Of a DNA stretch of 32,134 nucleotides, positions 17,717-25,292 are shown piece after piece. A program made the translations under genes and the position numbers. The notes below the pieces were generated by a model. The model had not been told where the DNA came from and made no database searches. It saw only the letters and a program-made list of their open reading frames with translations. The stretch covers positions 1 through 32,134 of the forward strand of contig NZ_QGDU01000037.1 in assembly GCF_003149045.1 (NCBI RefSeq), written 5' to 3'. Origin of the DNA: Fibrobacter sp. UWR4 (GTDB taxonomy: Bacteria; Fibrobacterota; Fibrobacteria; Fibrobacterales; Fibrobacteraceae). Position 1 is the stretch's first letter, and each line of letters opens with the position of its first letter.

Positions 17717-18487
17717 TTAGAGGTCCCTGTACATGATCTTTTCGCGGAGAGAGCTTGCGTAGCGAACCATGTTCAGCAGACGCTTTTCGCCGATGGTCTG
17801 GAAATCACTGTTGTGGATGACCAGACGGGGAGTGCCTCCGGGAAGAAGCATGGTGAGGCAGGCGACGCTCTGAGCGATACCCAGCAGGAACTGCGGGATG
17901 ACGGAGAAGGTCAATACTTTAGACTTCAAGGATGTGAAACTGATGTCGGTTTTCTTGTAAATGCGGCACAGATCTTCGTAGTAATCCAACTGTTCAAGTG
18001 CTTGACTCTTGAGGTGCTTGTTGGCAAACCATACCGGCGGAATAAAGCCGGTGGGCTGACCGGAGCCGTTGGCGTTCCACAGGGCGAGACTGCGGTTCAA
18101 CAAAGCCTGGGAGAAACGTTCGTTCAAACCGGCGAATTCTGCACCATTGTTGGAGAGCCACAGTGCTGCTCGACCGATGAAATTTCTGTTGATGAACAGG
18201 TCTGCACGATGGCGAGCGCCATGCAGGAGAATTTCGTAGCCTTCGTTGACGAACTTTTCCAGTTCCTCGTGGAAGTATTCGATTTCGGATTCAGGTACGC
18301 CACCGACGGAGGGCACCACTGCGATAGAGATAGGAGAGCCTGCGGCTTCGGCAATCTTGCGGATTTCGACCACGGCCTTCTTGCAGTTCTTTACAGTGAG
18401 GTTGTGGTAGCAGAGGATGTACTTCTTGTCCTTATGACGTTTTTGTTCTGCAGCTTGGAGGTCTGCGATGTCCTTATTCATTTCCAT
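17717..18487 (-). CDS. DUF2334-like polysaccharide deacetylase-family protein
   Basis: A 256-aa protein resembling DUF2334, a branch of the NodB-like deacetylase fold. Visible signatures are an early strand (YILCYHNLT), SISIAVVPS near residues 53-60 and HGARH at 89-93, which corresponds to the metal-binding H-x-x-x-H of the fold. Activity on a real polysaccharide is unproven. The ATG at 18487 is preceded by GGGTAGG, which overlaps the stop codon of the micro-ORF upstream; this argues for translational coupling. A second ATG at 18481 is possible. Being in one operon with an acyl-CoA ligase suggests a role in envelope or lipid modification, but that is inference. Confidence 0.75.
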   Translation of the reverse strand: MEMNKDIADLQAAEQKRHKDKKYILCYHNLTVKNCKKAVVEIRKIAEAAGSPISIAVVPSVGGVPESEIEYFHEELEKFVNEGYEILLHGARHRADLFINRNFIGRAALWLSNNGAEFAGLNERFSQALLNRSLALWNANGSGQPTGFIPPVWFANKHLKSQALEQLDYYEDLCRIYKKTDISFTSLKSKVLTFSVIPQFLLGIAQSVACLTMLLPGGTPRLVIHNSDFQTIGEKRLLNMVRYASSLREKIMYRDL

Positions 18488-18493
18488 AGTGAC

Positions 18494-18598
18494 CTACCCG
18501 TTAAAATTTTCCTTGTCCAGCTTGCTGGAAATATAGACGTGGTAAATTGCAAAAATAATTGCAGAGAGTAAAGCGAGTCTTCCGAGAACTTTGCCCAT
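18494..18598 (-). CDS. 34-aa single-pass membrane micropeptide
   Basis: The short ORF encodes MGKVLGRLALLSAIIFAIYH followed by VYISSKLDKENFNG. It has a basic N-terminus, one hydrophobic stretch (about residues 8-23) and a charged tail, as in small membrane proteins. An excellent ribosome-binding site, AAAGGTGG, lies five bases before the ATG. The stop codon TAG is part of the GGGTAGG ribosome-binding site of the DUF2334 gene six bases downstream, so the two appear coupled. It is the first gene of the micropeptide-DUF2334-ligase operon. I know no family for it. Between its start and 18792 lies AT-rich sequence, presumably holding the operon promoter, but no convincing -35/-10 pair was seen. 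Confidence 0.65.
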   Translation of the reverse strand: MGKVLGRLALLSAIIFAIYHVYISSKLDKENFNG

Positions 18599-18792
18599 AG
18601 GAACCACCTTTAGTTGAAGTTAATAATCCACCTGGAAAAATAGCAAAATGTGACTTACTAAGATAATTACTTTTTTATTCCAATTGATAACGAATGTATG
18701 TAAGAAAAAAAGAAAGAAACGCTCGTGTTTTAAAGAACCTGAAAAAGACCCGTTTTTTTATGGTTTAGTGGAAAAAATGGCGTTTTTAGACG

Positions 18793-18829
18793 AAAAACGG
18801 CAGGAATTTGCGTTACCAAATCCCTGCCG
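18793..18829 (-). terminator. Rho-independent terminator for the alpha-E gene
   Basis: A 13-bp stem with one mismatch (18798-18810 with 18817-18829, loop CGTTAC) is followed on the minus strand by a T run (complement of 18793-18797). It ends the transcript of the alpha-E gene. On the plus strand, T residues near 18836 could give weak termination too. Confidence 0.8.
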
Positions 18830-18884
18830 CGGCGCTTTTTTTGGAATGGAGTGCGCCTTTGTTGCTGTGTGGATCAGCAGTAAT

Positions 18885-19814
18885 TTAACAGAAGAAGTCC
18901 TTCCAGATTTGTGTGCCAAGATCGCAAAGGTTCACCTGCATTTCTTCAATCTTCTCGTGAAGACCGCTCTTGATGATTTCCTCGATGGTGGAGAAAGCCA
19001 TATCGGAACGCATCTTCCCGAGAAGACGGAGAGAGTCCGCGTTGCTCTTTACGGGGAAGGCAATATTCTTGAGGCTGATTTCGGCCTGTTCCAGGCAGTA
19101 GCGGAGGGACCTGGGGAAGTCTTCGCTCAATAGCAGGAATTCGGCAACGTTCTGGGGCGTCACATTGGAATTCTTGCGATGAAACATTTCGTAAGCGCCC
19201 ACGCTCTTGAGAACCGCATTCCACTGGACGGTATCCAGAGCCATGCCCACCATGCTTACATCCGGAAGGAGGATGTAGTACTTCACATCCAGAATTCGGG
19301 AAGTCTGGTCGGCGCGTTCAATCATGGTGCCGAGACGCGCGAAGTTCCAGGCTACGTCATGGGTCATGGTTCCCTGAATGATACCTACGGTCAGCTGGCT
19401 GAATTCCTTCACGCTGTTGTAGAAGGCGTGGGGTGCGGCTAAAGCCTGCTTGGGCATTTCGGGATCGTTCAACTTAAGATAGAACTGGTTGATGGCAATC
19501 CACAATTCAGAGGAAATTCTCTCGCGGACGCAGCGGGCGTTTTCGCGGGCGGCAGCCACGCAGGAAATAATGCTGCTGGGATTATCCTTATCGAAGGTAA
19601 GGAAGGTGAGGGCGTTTTCGGTAGAGACGTGGGCGTAGCTTTTGAAGAAGGCATCGGCGTTACCGGCGGTCTGGATCACCGGTTCCCAGGGGCGTTCTTC
19701 GCCGGGCAAGTCCAGCTGCAACTGAAGATTGACATCGATGGCGCGTGCCACGTTTTCTGCACGTTCAATGTAACGGCCCAACCAGTAAATGGAATCTGCA
19801 ACTCTGCTTAACAT
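18885..19814 (-). CDS. Alpha-E domain protein (DUF403)
   Basis: A 309-aa helical protein with the family start MLSRVADSIYWLGRYIERAE and the internal YILLPD segment. Alpha-E proteins occur almost always beside circularly permuted ATP-grasp and transglutaminase-like genes, and comparative genomics predicts a joint role in forming or processing amide-linked peptides; the biochemical role of alpha-E is unknown. The ribosome-binding site CGGAG precedes the ATG. It is separated from the ATP-grasp gene by 165 bases that hold a palindromic element and a terminator, so its expression may be uncoupled from the rest of the cluster. A second alpha-E domain is fused to the first gene of the same cluster. 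Confidence 0.92.
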   Translation of the reverse strand: MLSRVADSIYWLGRYIERAENVARAIDVNLQLQLDLPGEERPWEPVIQTAGNADAFFKSYAHVSTENALTFLTFDKDNPSSIISCVAAARENARCVRERISSELWIAINQFYLKLNDPEMPKQALAAPHAFYNSVKEFSQLTVGIIQGTMTHDVAWNFARLGTMIERADQTSRILDVKYYILLPDVSMVGMALDTVQWNAVLKSVGAYEMFHRKNSNVTPQNVAEFLLLSEDFPRSLRYCLEQAEISLKNIAFPVKSNADSLRLLGKMRSDMAFSTIEEIIKSGLHEKIEEMQVNLCDLGTQIWKDFFC

Positions 19815-19849
19815 TATAAAACTCCGAAATAAAAAATTAAAGGGGTTAG

Positions 19850-19957
19850 AGACTAGGGGCTAGGGGATTGTGAAATATTTGGCACCTTCGGCGCTCTTTA
19901 TAAAAACGGCTCCGCCGTCATTTTTTTTCTAATCACTAATCCCTAAAACCTAGCCCC
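19850..19957. repeat. Palindromic intergenic element (MITE/REP-like)
   Basis: Imperfect inverted arms at 19856-19873 and 19933-19957 share GGGGCTAGG against CCTAGCCCC (9 bp perfect) and then GGATT-GTGA against TCAC-TAATCC. Between the arms lie two further small hairpins, including a terminator. The arms also contain short CTAGGGG iterations. The structure suggests a non-autonomous repeat inserted between two genes of the cluster; copy number in the genome is unknown. Confidence 0.55.
19901..19928. terminator. Bidirectional terminator-like hairpin inside the palindromic element
   Basis: ACGGC (19906-19910) pairs with GCCGT (19914-19918). On the minus strand it is followed by five T residues, and on the plus strand by CA and an eight-T run. 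On the minus strand it would reduce transcription from the ATP-grasp gene into the alpha-E gene. Confidence 0.6.
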
Positions 19958-19961
19958 TGCA

Positions 19962-19986
19962 GCAATAATTGCAAAGCAATTATTGC
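19962..19986. repeat. Perfect 11-bp inverted repeat spanning the ATP-grasp stop codon
   Basis: GCAATAATTGC (19962-19972) and GCAATTATTGC (19976-19986) are perfectly complementary with a 3-base loop. The right arm contains the TAA stop and the last glutamine codon of the ATP-grasp gene, so the mRNA would fold across its own stop codon. No T tract follows directly. Confidence 0.65.
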
Positions 19987-21473
19987 TGCTGCTGTTGTTG
20001 TTCCATCCATTGCTTGGCCTGGCCTAGTTCTGGAGCCTTTTCGTTTTCGGCAATGACCCAGGTATCCTTGCAGCCTCCGCCCTGGGAACTGTTCACCACG
20101 ATGGACCCCTTCTTCAGGGCCACGCGAGTGAGGCCACCCGGCAGGATGTAGGTTTCCTTACCCTGCACAATGTAGGGACGCAAATCCACGTGACGGCCTT
20201 CGAAGTTTCCGTCCACAATGCAGGGCACACGGCTCAAGGAAATCATGGGCTGTGCGATGTAATTACGGGGATTGGCCTTGATCTTTTCCTTGAAGGCTTC
20301 GCATTCGGCCTTGGTGGACTTGGGGCCAACAAGCATGCCGTAGCCACCGGATTCGCTGGCAGCCTTCACCACCATGTTCTCGATATGGTCGATCACATGC
20401 TGCATGTGCTTCGGGTTTTCGCAGACGAAAGTGGGAACGTTGGGAATGATGGCTTCTTCACCAAGGTAGTACTTGATGATCTGCGGAACGTAAGTGTAGA
20501 TGGCCTTGTCGTCGGCAACTCCGCAACCAGGGGCGTTGGCGAGGGCCACGTTTCCGGCCTTGTAGGCTTCCATCAGTCCCGGCACACCCAGGCAGGAGTC
20601 GGGGCGGAAAACTTGCGGATCCAGAAATTCGTCATCTACACGACGGTAGATCACGTGAACCTGCTTCAGGCCGCGGGTGGTGCGGGCGTAGACTTTCTTG
20701 TCCTGAACAATCAAGTCGTTTCCGGTGACCAGGTCAACACCCATCTGCTGAGCTAGATAGGAATGTTCATAGTAGGCGGAGTTATACACACCTGGGGTCA
20801 GCACGACGACCTTGGGTTCTGCGACGCCATCGGCCAGGTATTCCAGGGCCTTGCGGAGGCGGGTGCAGTATTCATCCACAGGGCGGATGCTGCAATGGGT
20901 GAACACCTGGGGGAATGTGCGCTTGAGGATCTGGCGGTTCTGCAGCACATAGGAAACACCGCTGGGGCAACGCATGTTGTCTTCCAGCACGTAGAAGGTG
21001 CCGTCGGTATCGCGAACCAGGTCGGTACCGGTGATGTGTGCCCAGATTCCCTTGGGCGGAACGAAGCCTTCCATCTGCGGGCGGTAAGCGGTGCAGGTGT
21101 TGATGAGGCTTTCGGGTACTACCTTGTCGCGGAGAATCTTGCGGTCGTTATAGATGTCCGTAAGGAAGCAGTTCAAAGCTTCGGTACGCTGGCGAAGGCC
21201 TGCATCCAAATGCTTCCAGTCTCCGGCGCTGACAATACGGGGGATGACATCGAAAGGAATGATCTTGTCCTTTCCATCCTTGTTGCCATAGACGGCGAAG
21301 GTGATGCCGTTGTCGAAGAAAGCCGACTCTGCAACTTTCTGACGACGCTGCAGCTCACCTTCCGGCAGTTCGTTAATGCGGGTAATGAGCGGTTCTGCTG
21401 ACGGACGGGGAGTTCCATCAGGCAGACACAATTCATCGTAGAATCCTTCTGTGTTATAGTTACCGAACTTCAT
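19980..21473 (-). CDS. Circularly permuted type 2 ATP-grasp protein
   Basis: A 497-aa protein of the circularly permuted ATP-grasp family (DUF404/DUF407 type), predicted to form amide bonds from a carboxylate, an amine and ATP. Signatures include VLEDNMRCPSGVSY (a conserved family motif), YRRVDDEFLDP, NAPGCGVADDKAIY, VVKAASESGGYGML and HVDLRPYIV. The natural substrate is unknown. The start has AAGGA six bases upstream and lies 23 bases after the transglutaminase stop codon, in the same operon. The C-terminus is oddly a run of six glutamines (CAA and CAG codons) just before a palindrome at the stop codon, which may have been created by the nearby repeat element. Confidence 0.92.
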   Translation of the reverse strand: MKFGNYNTEGFYDELCLPDGTPRPSAEPLITRINELPEGELQRRQKVAESAFFDNGITFAVYGNKDGKDKIIPFDVIPRIVSAGDWKHLDAGLRQRTEALNCFLTDIYNDRKILRDKVVPESLINTCTAYRPQMEGFVPPKGIWAHITGTDLVRDTDGTFYVLEDNMRCPSGVSYVLQNRQILKRTFPQVFTHCSIRPVDEYCTRLRKALEYLADGVAEPKVVVLTPGVYNSAYYEHSYLAQQMGVDLVTGNDLIVQDKKVYARTTRGLKQVHVIYRRVDDEFLDPQVFRPDSCLGVPGLMEAYKAGNVALANAPGCGVADDKAIYTYVPQIIKYYLGEEAIIPNVPTFVCENPKHMQHVIDHIENMVVKAASESGGYGMLVGPKSTKAECEAFKEKIKANPRNYIAQPMISLSRVPCIVDGNFEGRHVDLRPYIVQGKETYILPGGLTRVALKKGSIVVNSSQGGGCKDTWVIAENEKAPELGQAKQWMEQQQQQQ

Positions 21474-21496
21474 AATGTTTCCTTGTGTTCGTTTTT

Positions 21497-22372
21497 TTAA
21501 GGTGTATATTCGTCTACGTTTACACCGACCTTGAGGATCGGGTTTCCGCCTCCGGTAATGACGCCCTTCAGTGGGCTTACATCGCCGAAGTCGCGTCCCC
21601 AGGCCAAGATAATGTGCTCGTCACCTCCGAGAACATTGTTGGTAGGGTCAAACTCAACCCAGCCATGGCCCGGTATGAAGGTGGCGACCCAAGCGTGAGT
21701 GGCATCTGCGCCAATCAGCTTCGGCTGACCTTTGGGTGGATGGGTTCGCAGGTAGCCGCTGATGTAGCGGCAGGGCAGGTGCAGCGAACGCAGGCATCCG
21801 ATCATCAGGTGTGCGAAATCCTGGCAGACGCCTTTACGTCCACGCAAGATTTCCTGGGGCTGGGCTCCGATACGGGTTGCGCCCGGTGTGTAAGCGCAGT
21901 CCGTAAAAATTCTGGTCATCAGCTCCTTGGCGCTATCGAAAATAGGGCGGCCGGGCTGAAAACTTTCCAATGCATAATTCCGAACAGAGTCGTCGGTATT
22001 TGCAAAGGGAGAAGAGTAGGCATACATGGAAGCTTCCAGAGTGTCGCTATCCGAGGGACACTTCAAAAGTTTTGCCACTTCTTCCCAGGCGGGGCTTTGG
22101 GCAGGAGGTTCTTCAGCCTTAACTTCCACGACAGCAGTAGTCTTGAATCTGAAATGTTCGTGTTCCTGTTCAATGCTGAAGGCCAAAGCCCTGTTCCCGT
22201 AAATATCCAAGCGTTCCTGCCTTGCGGTGGGATTGGGCTCCACCTCGATGCGGTGGGAAATCCAGTTCTGGCGAGGTACCGCGCGGGGCAGCATATAGGC
22301 CAAATGATTACTATACAAAACAGGCAGTGTATAGTCGTAGACAGTTTCGTGATCGATCTGATAAATAGGCAT
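21497..22372 (-). CDS. Transglutaminase-like protein with N-terminal bacterial transglutaminase domain
   Basis: A 291-aa cytosolic-looking protein with the bacterial transglutaminase N-terminal beta domain (YQIDHETVYDYTLPV...) and a papain-like core. The catalytic triad is visible: Cys183 in GVCQDF, His226 in DATHAW and Asp242 in EFDPTN. Such enzymes may cleave or form amide bonds; with ATP-grasp and alpha-E partners they are thought to act on a peptide product. I place the start at ATG 22372 because of AAGGAG directly upstream; a longer in-frame ORF to 22429 overlaps the preceding gene. It sits ten bases after the fusion gene's stop codon, in the same operon. Confidence 0.92.
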   Translation of the reverse strand: MPIYQIDHETVYDYTLPVLYSNHLAYMLPRAVPRQNWISHRIEVEPNPTARQERLDIYGNRALAFSIEQEHEHFRFKTTAVVEVKAEEPPAQSPAWEEVAKLLKCPSDSDTLEASMYAYSSPFANTDDSVRNYALESFQPGRPIFDSAKELMTRIFTDCAYTPGATRIGAQPQEILRGRKGVCQDFAHLMIGCLRSLHLPCRYISGYLRTHPPKGQPKLIGADATHAWVATFIPGHGWVEFDPTNNVLGGDEHIILAWGRDFGDVSPLKGVITGGGNPILKVGVNVDEYTP

Positions 22373-22382
22373 CTTAAACTCC

Positions 22383-24854
22383 TTACACTTCTGTTGCCAT
22401 GGCGTGAACAACGCCAGTTCTTGGTGCATGGTTTAAGTAGAGCCTACTGATCAATTCAGCCACATGTTCAATGGATGCGATCTTTTCGTCTACCAGTTTG
22501 GTCAATGTTTCTCGTTCACTTCCGTTTGCCTGAACAAGACTTTCGATGTTAGCTAAGCGCAGGTCTGCCTGCAATCTCATCAATTCCAGATCCAGCGGAG
22601 AGAAGGCGGCTTCGCCCTGGTTGTTGCCAGGCAGATGTTCCGTCTCTTCGCGGAGACGTGCAACCTGATAGGCAACGCTTCGCGGGTTGGACTCGTCGGA
22701 AAGGAGCAAGTCCAGAACCGGAGTGACCTGCAGGCGTCCGCCATAGCGACGATGGTACGTCATGAGGCCGTCACCGATTTCAAGCACAGCCTGCAGCAAT
22801 CGCAGGTTCGTGATTTCGTCTGCAGGAGCGCGGCTCAAAAGACTCTTGATCAATTGCAACGTACGGATGGCGCTTTCGATCTGGCGACCCATTTCAAGGA
22901 ATCGCCATTCGTGGCCGCGGGTCATGGAGTCTGCAGCAAGGCCTGCCACAGCCGTACTGTCGGAAAGTACGGACTTCAGGTAAGGCAACAAGGCTGCGGC
23001 GCCGTTTCCAGCAGGCATTTCCGCCACGCCGAATCCGTTCAAGGCCAGCCACAAGTCCTCGGAAATTCTATCACGGAGCTGTACTGCCAAGTCGCGGATT
23101 TCCGTGAGGGAACATTGCATGCCGTACTTGTTGTCCTTTCGCAAAATGAAGTAGCGCAAGGCGTTTTCCGGATCCTGAGAAAGCTTCGTCAGGGAGTCGT
23201 CGGAGATTCCCGCCTTCAGAATCCAAGGCAGTTCCGGCATTTCCATCCAGGATTCGTCGGAAAGGCGCACGGCGATACCGCGGGCGATTCGGGCCATCAT
23301 GTTGGACGCAGACAAGTCGCGACCCAAGCGGAACAAGTTTTCTGCTGCGCGGCTAGGCAAATCGCCTCCAGCTCTCGACGGCATGACCACTTGATCCGCA
23401 GGGGCCAACAACGAGAAGTTTGCCACAGGTCTTTCGGAAAGGACCCAGATGTCCTTTTCTCCGACTTCCTTGTCGGCAGGTTCTGCGGCGGAAGTTGCAA
23501 GGCTTCCGTCTACCAGCTGGAACATGCCAAGGCCACCCGGCATTACAGAAGTTCCATGCATGGTGTTCACTGCAAAGATTCGCATGGAAGCCTTTGCGGT
23601 GACAAACTTTCCATCCTTGTAGGCGGGCACCGTAGAAACCTCCACGTAGCGCTCCGCGATCCAGGCTTCAGGATTTTCTTCCAGAGTCTGCAACAGGGCC
23701 AGCTGCGCTGTAGAAGTCATGGCGGCGTAAGCCTTGGGCGCTTCCTTGCGGACTTCGTTTCCGTTGGCGCCAACCTTCTCCGGGAAGGCCTTCTTGAAAA
23801 TCCATTTTTCCGGCTCCCGCATCACCTCGTCACGGCGGGATTCGTCGCCGAGCCAGACCGTTTCCACATCGGGAATCAACAGCTCTTCGCCAAGCAAGGT
23901 GCGGCAAATTTCTGGCAGGTAGGGCGTGAACATGGGTGTTTCCAGAACGCCGGAACCCAAAAAGTTTGAAATGGCCACATTGCCGGCACGCACAGTACTG
24001 ATAAGGCCCACGGCGCCTTCGCCGCTGTCGATGCGCAGTTCCAGCGGGTCGCACATGCGGTCTTCTACACGGCGGAAAATGGCGCCGATTTTCTTGAGGC
24101 CCATGAGGGTCTTCATGTACACTTGCAAATTGCGGACGGCAAGGTCATCATTTTCTACTAGAGGAATTCCCAGGTAGCGGGCAAGCAGTGCGTCCTCTGC
24201 ACGACGGTGACTGTCAGGGCCGCTGGCCAGCATCACCACGCGACCTTCGCCACTTGCCGCCCGCGACGAACCCCGCGCGGCATCAGCTCCGATTTCAGCC
24301 TGCAATCCGTCCAAGCAGTCCAGCAACTTCTTGAAGAACCCTGCCAGGCGCTCCGTACGCATGCTGCGGAAAAGTTCCGGGAAGGCACGGCTTACTCCAA
24401 TGCGGTTTTCCAACGCACGTCCCAAACCTTCGGGGACTTGCAGATGGTCTGCCATCACGCGGTAGGAACCATCTTCCAGCCGCACGATGTCCGAAGCGGA
24501 AAGATGCACATAGATGTCGCCTGCAGGTTTTACCTTCCAGGCCACTTGCAAAAATTCAGGGTTTGCATAAAGCAAAGCCGCCGGCAACTTGCCTTCTTTC
24601 CAAAGCTTCTGATCGCCGTAAATGTCGGCGGCCAATGCGTTGAAAAGTCGGGCGCGCTGGGCGATACCCTTTTCGATGATGGACCATTCGTCGGGGCGAA
24701 TCACAAGGGGCAAGGGATCGGTTCCCTTGTGGTTGACGCCCACTGTCGACGAAAGGTCATTTTCTTCCAGCACGTTTCGGAGCCGCTTGCAGCGGTGCTC
24801 AAGTTCCTGCGAACTCATGCTAGTTATTTCTGTTTCCACACAGCTCATTTTCAT
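22383..24854 (-). CDS. Fusion of circularly permuted ATP-grasp and alpha-E domains
   Basis: An 823-aa two-domain protein. Residues about 45-500 form a circularly permuted ATP-grasp domain (LVIRPDEWSIIEKGIAQRA, MADHLQVPEGLG, FRRVEDRMCDPLEL, HGTSVMPGGLGMF). Residues about 525-810 form an alpha-E domain beginning RAAENLFRLGRDL. It is the first gene of the minus-strand cluster and partly duplicates the content of the separate ATP-grasp and alpha-E genes downstream. The ORF is open back to 25010, but the sigma-54 site at 24928-24944 would start transcription near 24917, so the start must be downstream; ATG 24854 or ATG 24848 (GGA upstream) are the best choices. Known families predict an amide-forming activity, substrate unknown. 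Confidence 0.88.
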   Translation of the reverse strand: MKMSCVETEITSMSSQELEHRCKRLRNVLEENDLSSTVGVNHKGTDPLPLVIRPDEWSIIEKGIAQRARLFNALAADIYGDQKLWKEGKLPAALLYANPEFLQVAWKVKPAGDIYVHLSASDIVRLEDGSYRVMADHLQVPEGLGRALENRIGVSRAFPELFRSMRTERLAGFFKKLLDCLDGLQAEIGADAARGSSRAASGEGRVVMLASGPDSHRRAEDALLARYLGIPLVENDDLAVRNLQVYMKTLMGLKKIGAIFRRVEDRMCDPLELRIDSGEGAVGLISTVRAGNVAISNFLGSGVLETPMFTPYLPEICRTLLGEELLIPDVETVWLGDESRRDEVMREPEKWIFKKAFPEKVGANGNEVRKEAPKAYAAMTSTAQLALLQTLEENPEAWIAERYVEVSTVPAYKDGKFVTAKASMRIFAVNTMHGTSVMPGGLGMFQLVDGSLATSAAEPADKEVGEKDIWVLSERPVANFSLLAPADQVVMPSRAGGDLPSRAAENLFRLGRDLSASNMMARIARGIAVRLSDESWMEMPELPWILKAGISDDSLTKLSQDPENALRYFILRKDNKYGMQCSLTEIRDLAVQLRDRISEDLWLALNGFGVAEMPAGNGAAALLPYLKSVLSDSTAVAGLAADSMTRGHEWRFLEMGRQIESAIRTLQLIKSLLSRAPADEITNLRLLQAVLEIGDGLMTYHRRYGGRLQVTPVLDLLLSDESNPRSVAYQVARLREETEHLPGNNQGEAAFSPLDLELMRLQADLRLANIESLVQANGSERETLTKLVDEKIASIEHVAELISRLYLNHAPRTGVVHAMATEV

Positions 24855-24927
24855 TCCATTCGTTTTGCCGGATTTCGGACTAATCAACCAAAAGTCGCCC
24901 GAAAGTTCGGCCTTCCGACCATATAAA

Positions 24928-24944
24928 TGCAAAAGCCGTGCCAA
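24928..24944 (-). promoter_or_regulatory. Consensus sigma-54 promoter of the ATP-grasp/transglutaminase cluster
   Basis: Read on the minus strand the site is TTGGCACGGCTTTTGCA, which fits the consensus YTGGCACGRNNNTTGCW at every defined position, with 10 bases between the GG and GC dinucleotides. Transcription would start near 24917, giving a leader of about 60 bases before ATG 24854. It implies control by an ATP-dependent enhancer-binding protein. Confidence 0.8.
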
Positions 24945-25040
24945 AGTCTGTGATGTTACGATGAAATTGAAAAAAACGCCTAGCCTAAACGCCCCAAGCT
25001 TGCTGAACAAATTGCTTTTAAGACATTTTCCGACAAATTT

Positions 25041-25055
25041 TTCGTTTTTGACGAA
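25041..25055. promoter_or_regulatory. Inverted repeat, candidate activator site
   Basis: TTCGT and ACGAA form a perfect inverted repeat around TTTTG, about 130 bases upstream of the predicted sigma-54 start. That distance suits an enhancer-binding protein, but the repeat is short and could be chance. Confidence 0.25.
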
Positions 25056-25093
25056 CTGATAACTTTATCGTAAGATTTATGTAGATACAATTC

Positions 25094-25257
25094 TTGATTG
25101 TTTTACAATTTTTGTTTGTAAAGGGACGTGGGCCTTTGGTTTTTGTTATGGGAGTCCATCAACCCTTGAAACGGTGCGAAGTAGCCTTAAGAAAACACCG
25201 TTTTACTGTAAAAATCTAAAAATAATTATGTTAGTATGCGAAATACTACAAAAAATC
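25094..25257 (+). other. Intergenic region with hairpin and possible weak promoter
   Basis: The span between the two divergent operons holds no convincing gene. TTGATT (25094-25099) and TGTAAA (25117-25122), 17 bases apart, could be a weak promoter. A 10-bp stem with 19-base loop (25167-25176 with 25196-25205, one G-T pair) is followed by little T. A 6-bp palindrome, TAGTAT/ATACTA, lies at 25232-25248. A small RNA or an operator region is possible; neither is established. Confidence 0.3.
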
Positions 25258-25286
25258 TTGCTTTTGCAAATGAGTTTGATTATATT
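25258..25286 (+). promoter_or_regulatory. Sigma-70-type promoter of the restriction-modification operon
   Basis: TTGCTT (25258-25263) and TATATT (25281-25286) are separated by exactly 17 bases. The expected start is six to eight bases later, that is at or next to the A of ATG 25293, predicting a leaderless mRNA. Confidence 0.6.
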
Positions 25287-25292
25287 TGTAGC

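Noticed and set aside
19876-19894. Sigma-54-like TTGGCACC sequence in the palindromic element
   Set aside because: There is no TTGC at the required distance.
22635-23969. 444-aa plus-strand ORF opposite the ATP-grasp/alpha-E fusion gene
   Set aside because: Antisense shadow rich in Arg, His and Cys, without motifs.
24855-25010. Longer N-terminus for the ATP-grasp/alpha-E fusion
   Set aside because: It would begin upstream of the predicted sigma-54 transcription start and encode an unconserved extension.
25236-25292. Longer N-terminus for the small HsdS-like protein
   Set aside because: It starts upstream of the predicted promoter and adds residues not typical of HsdS; ATG 25293 gives the standard start.
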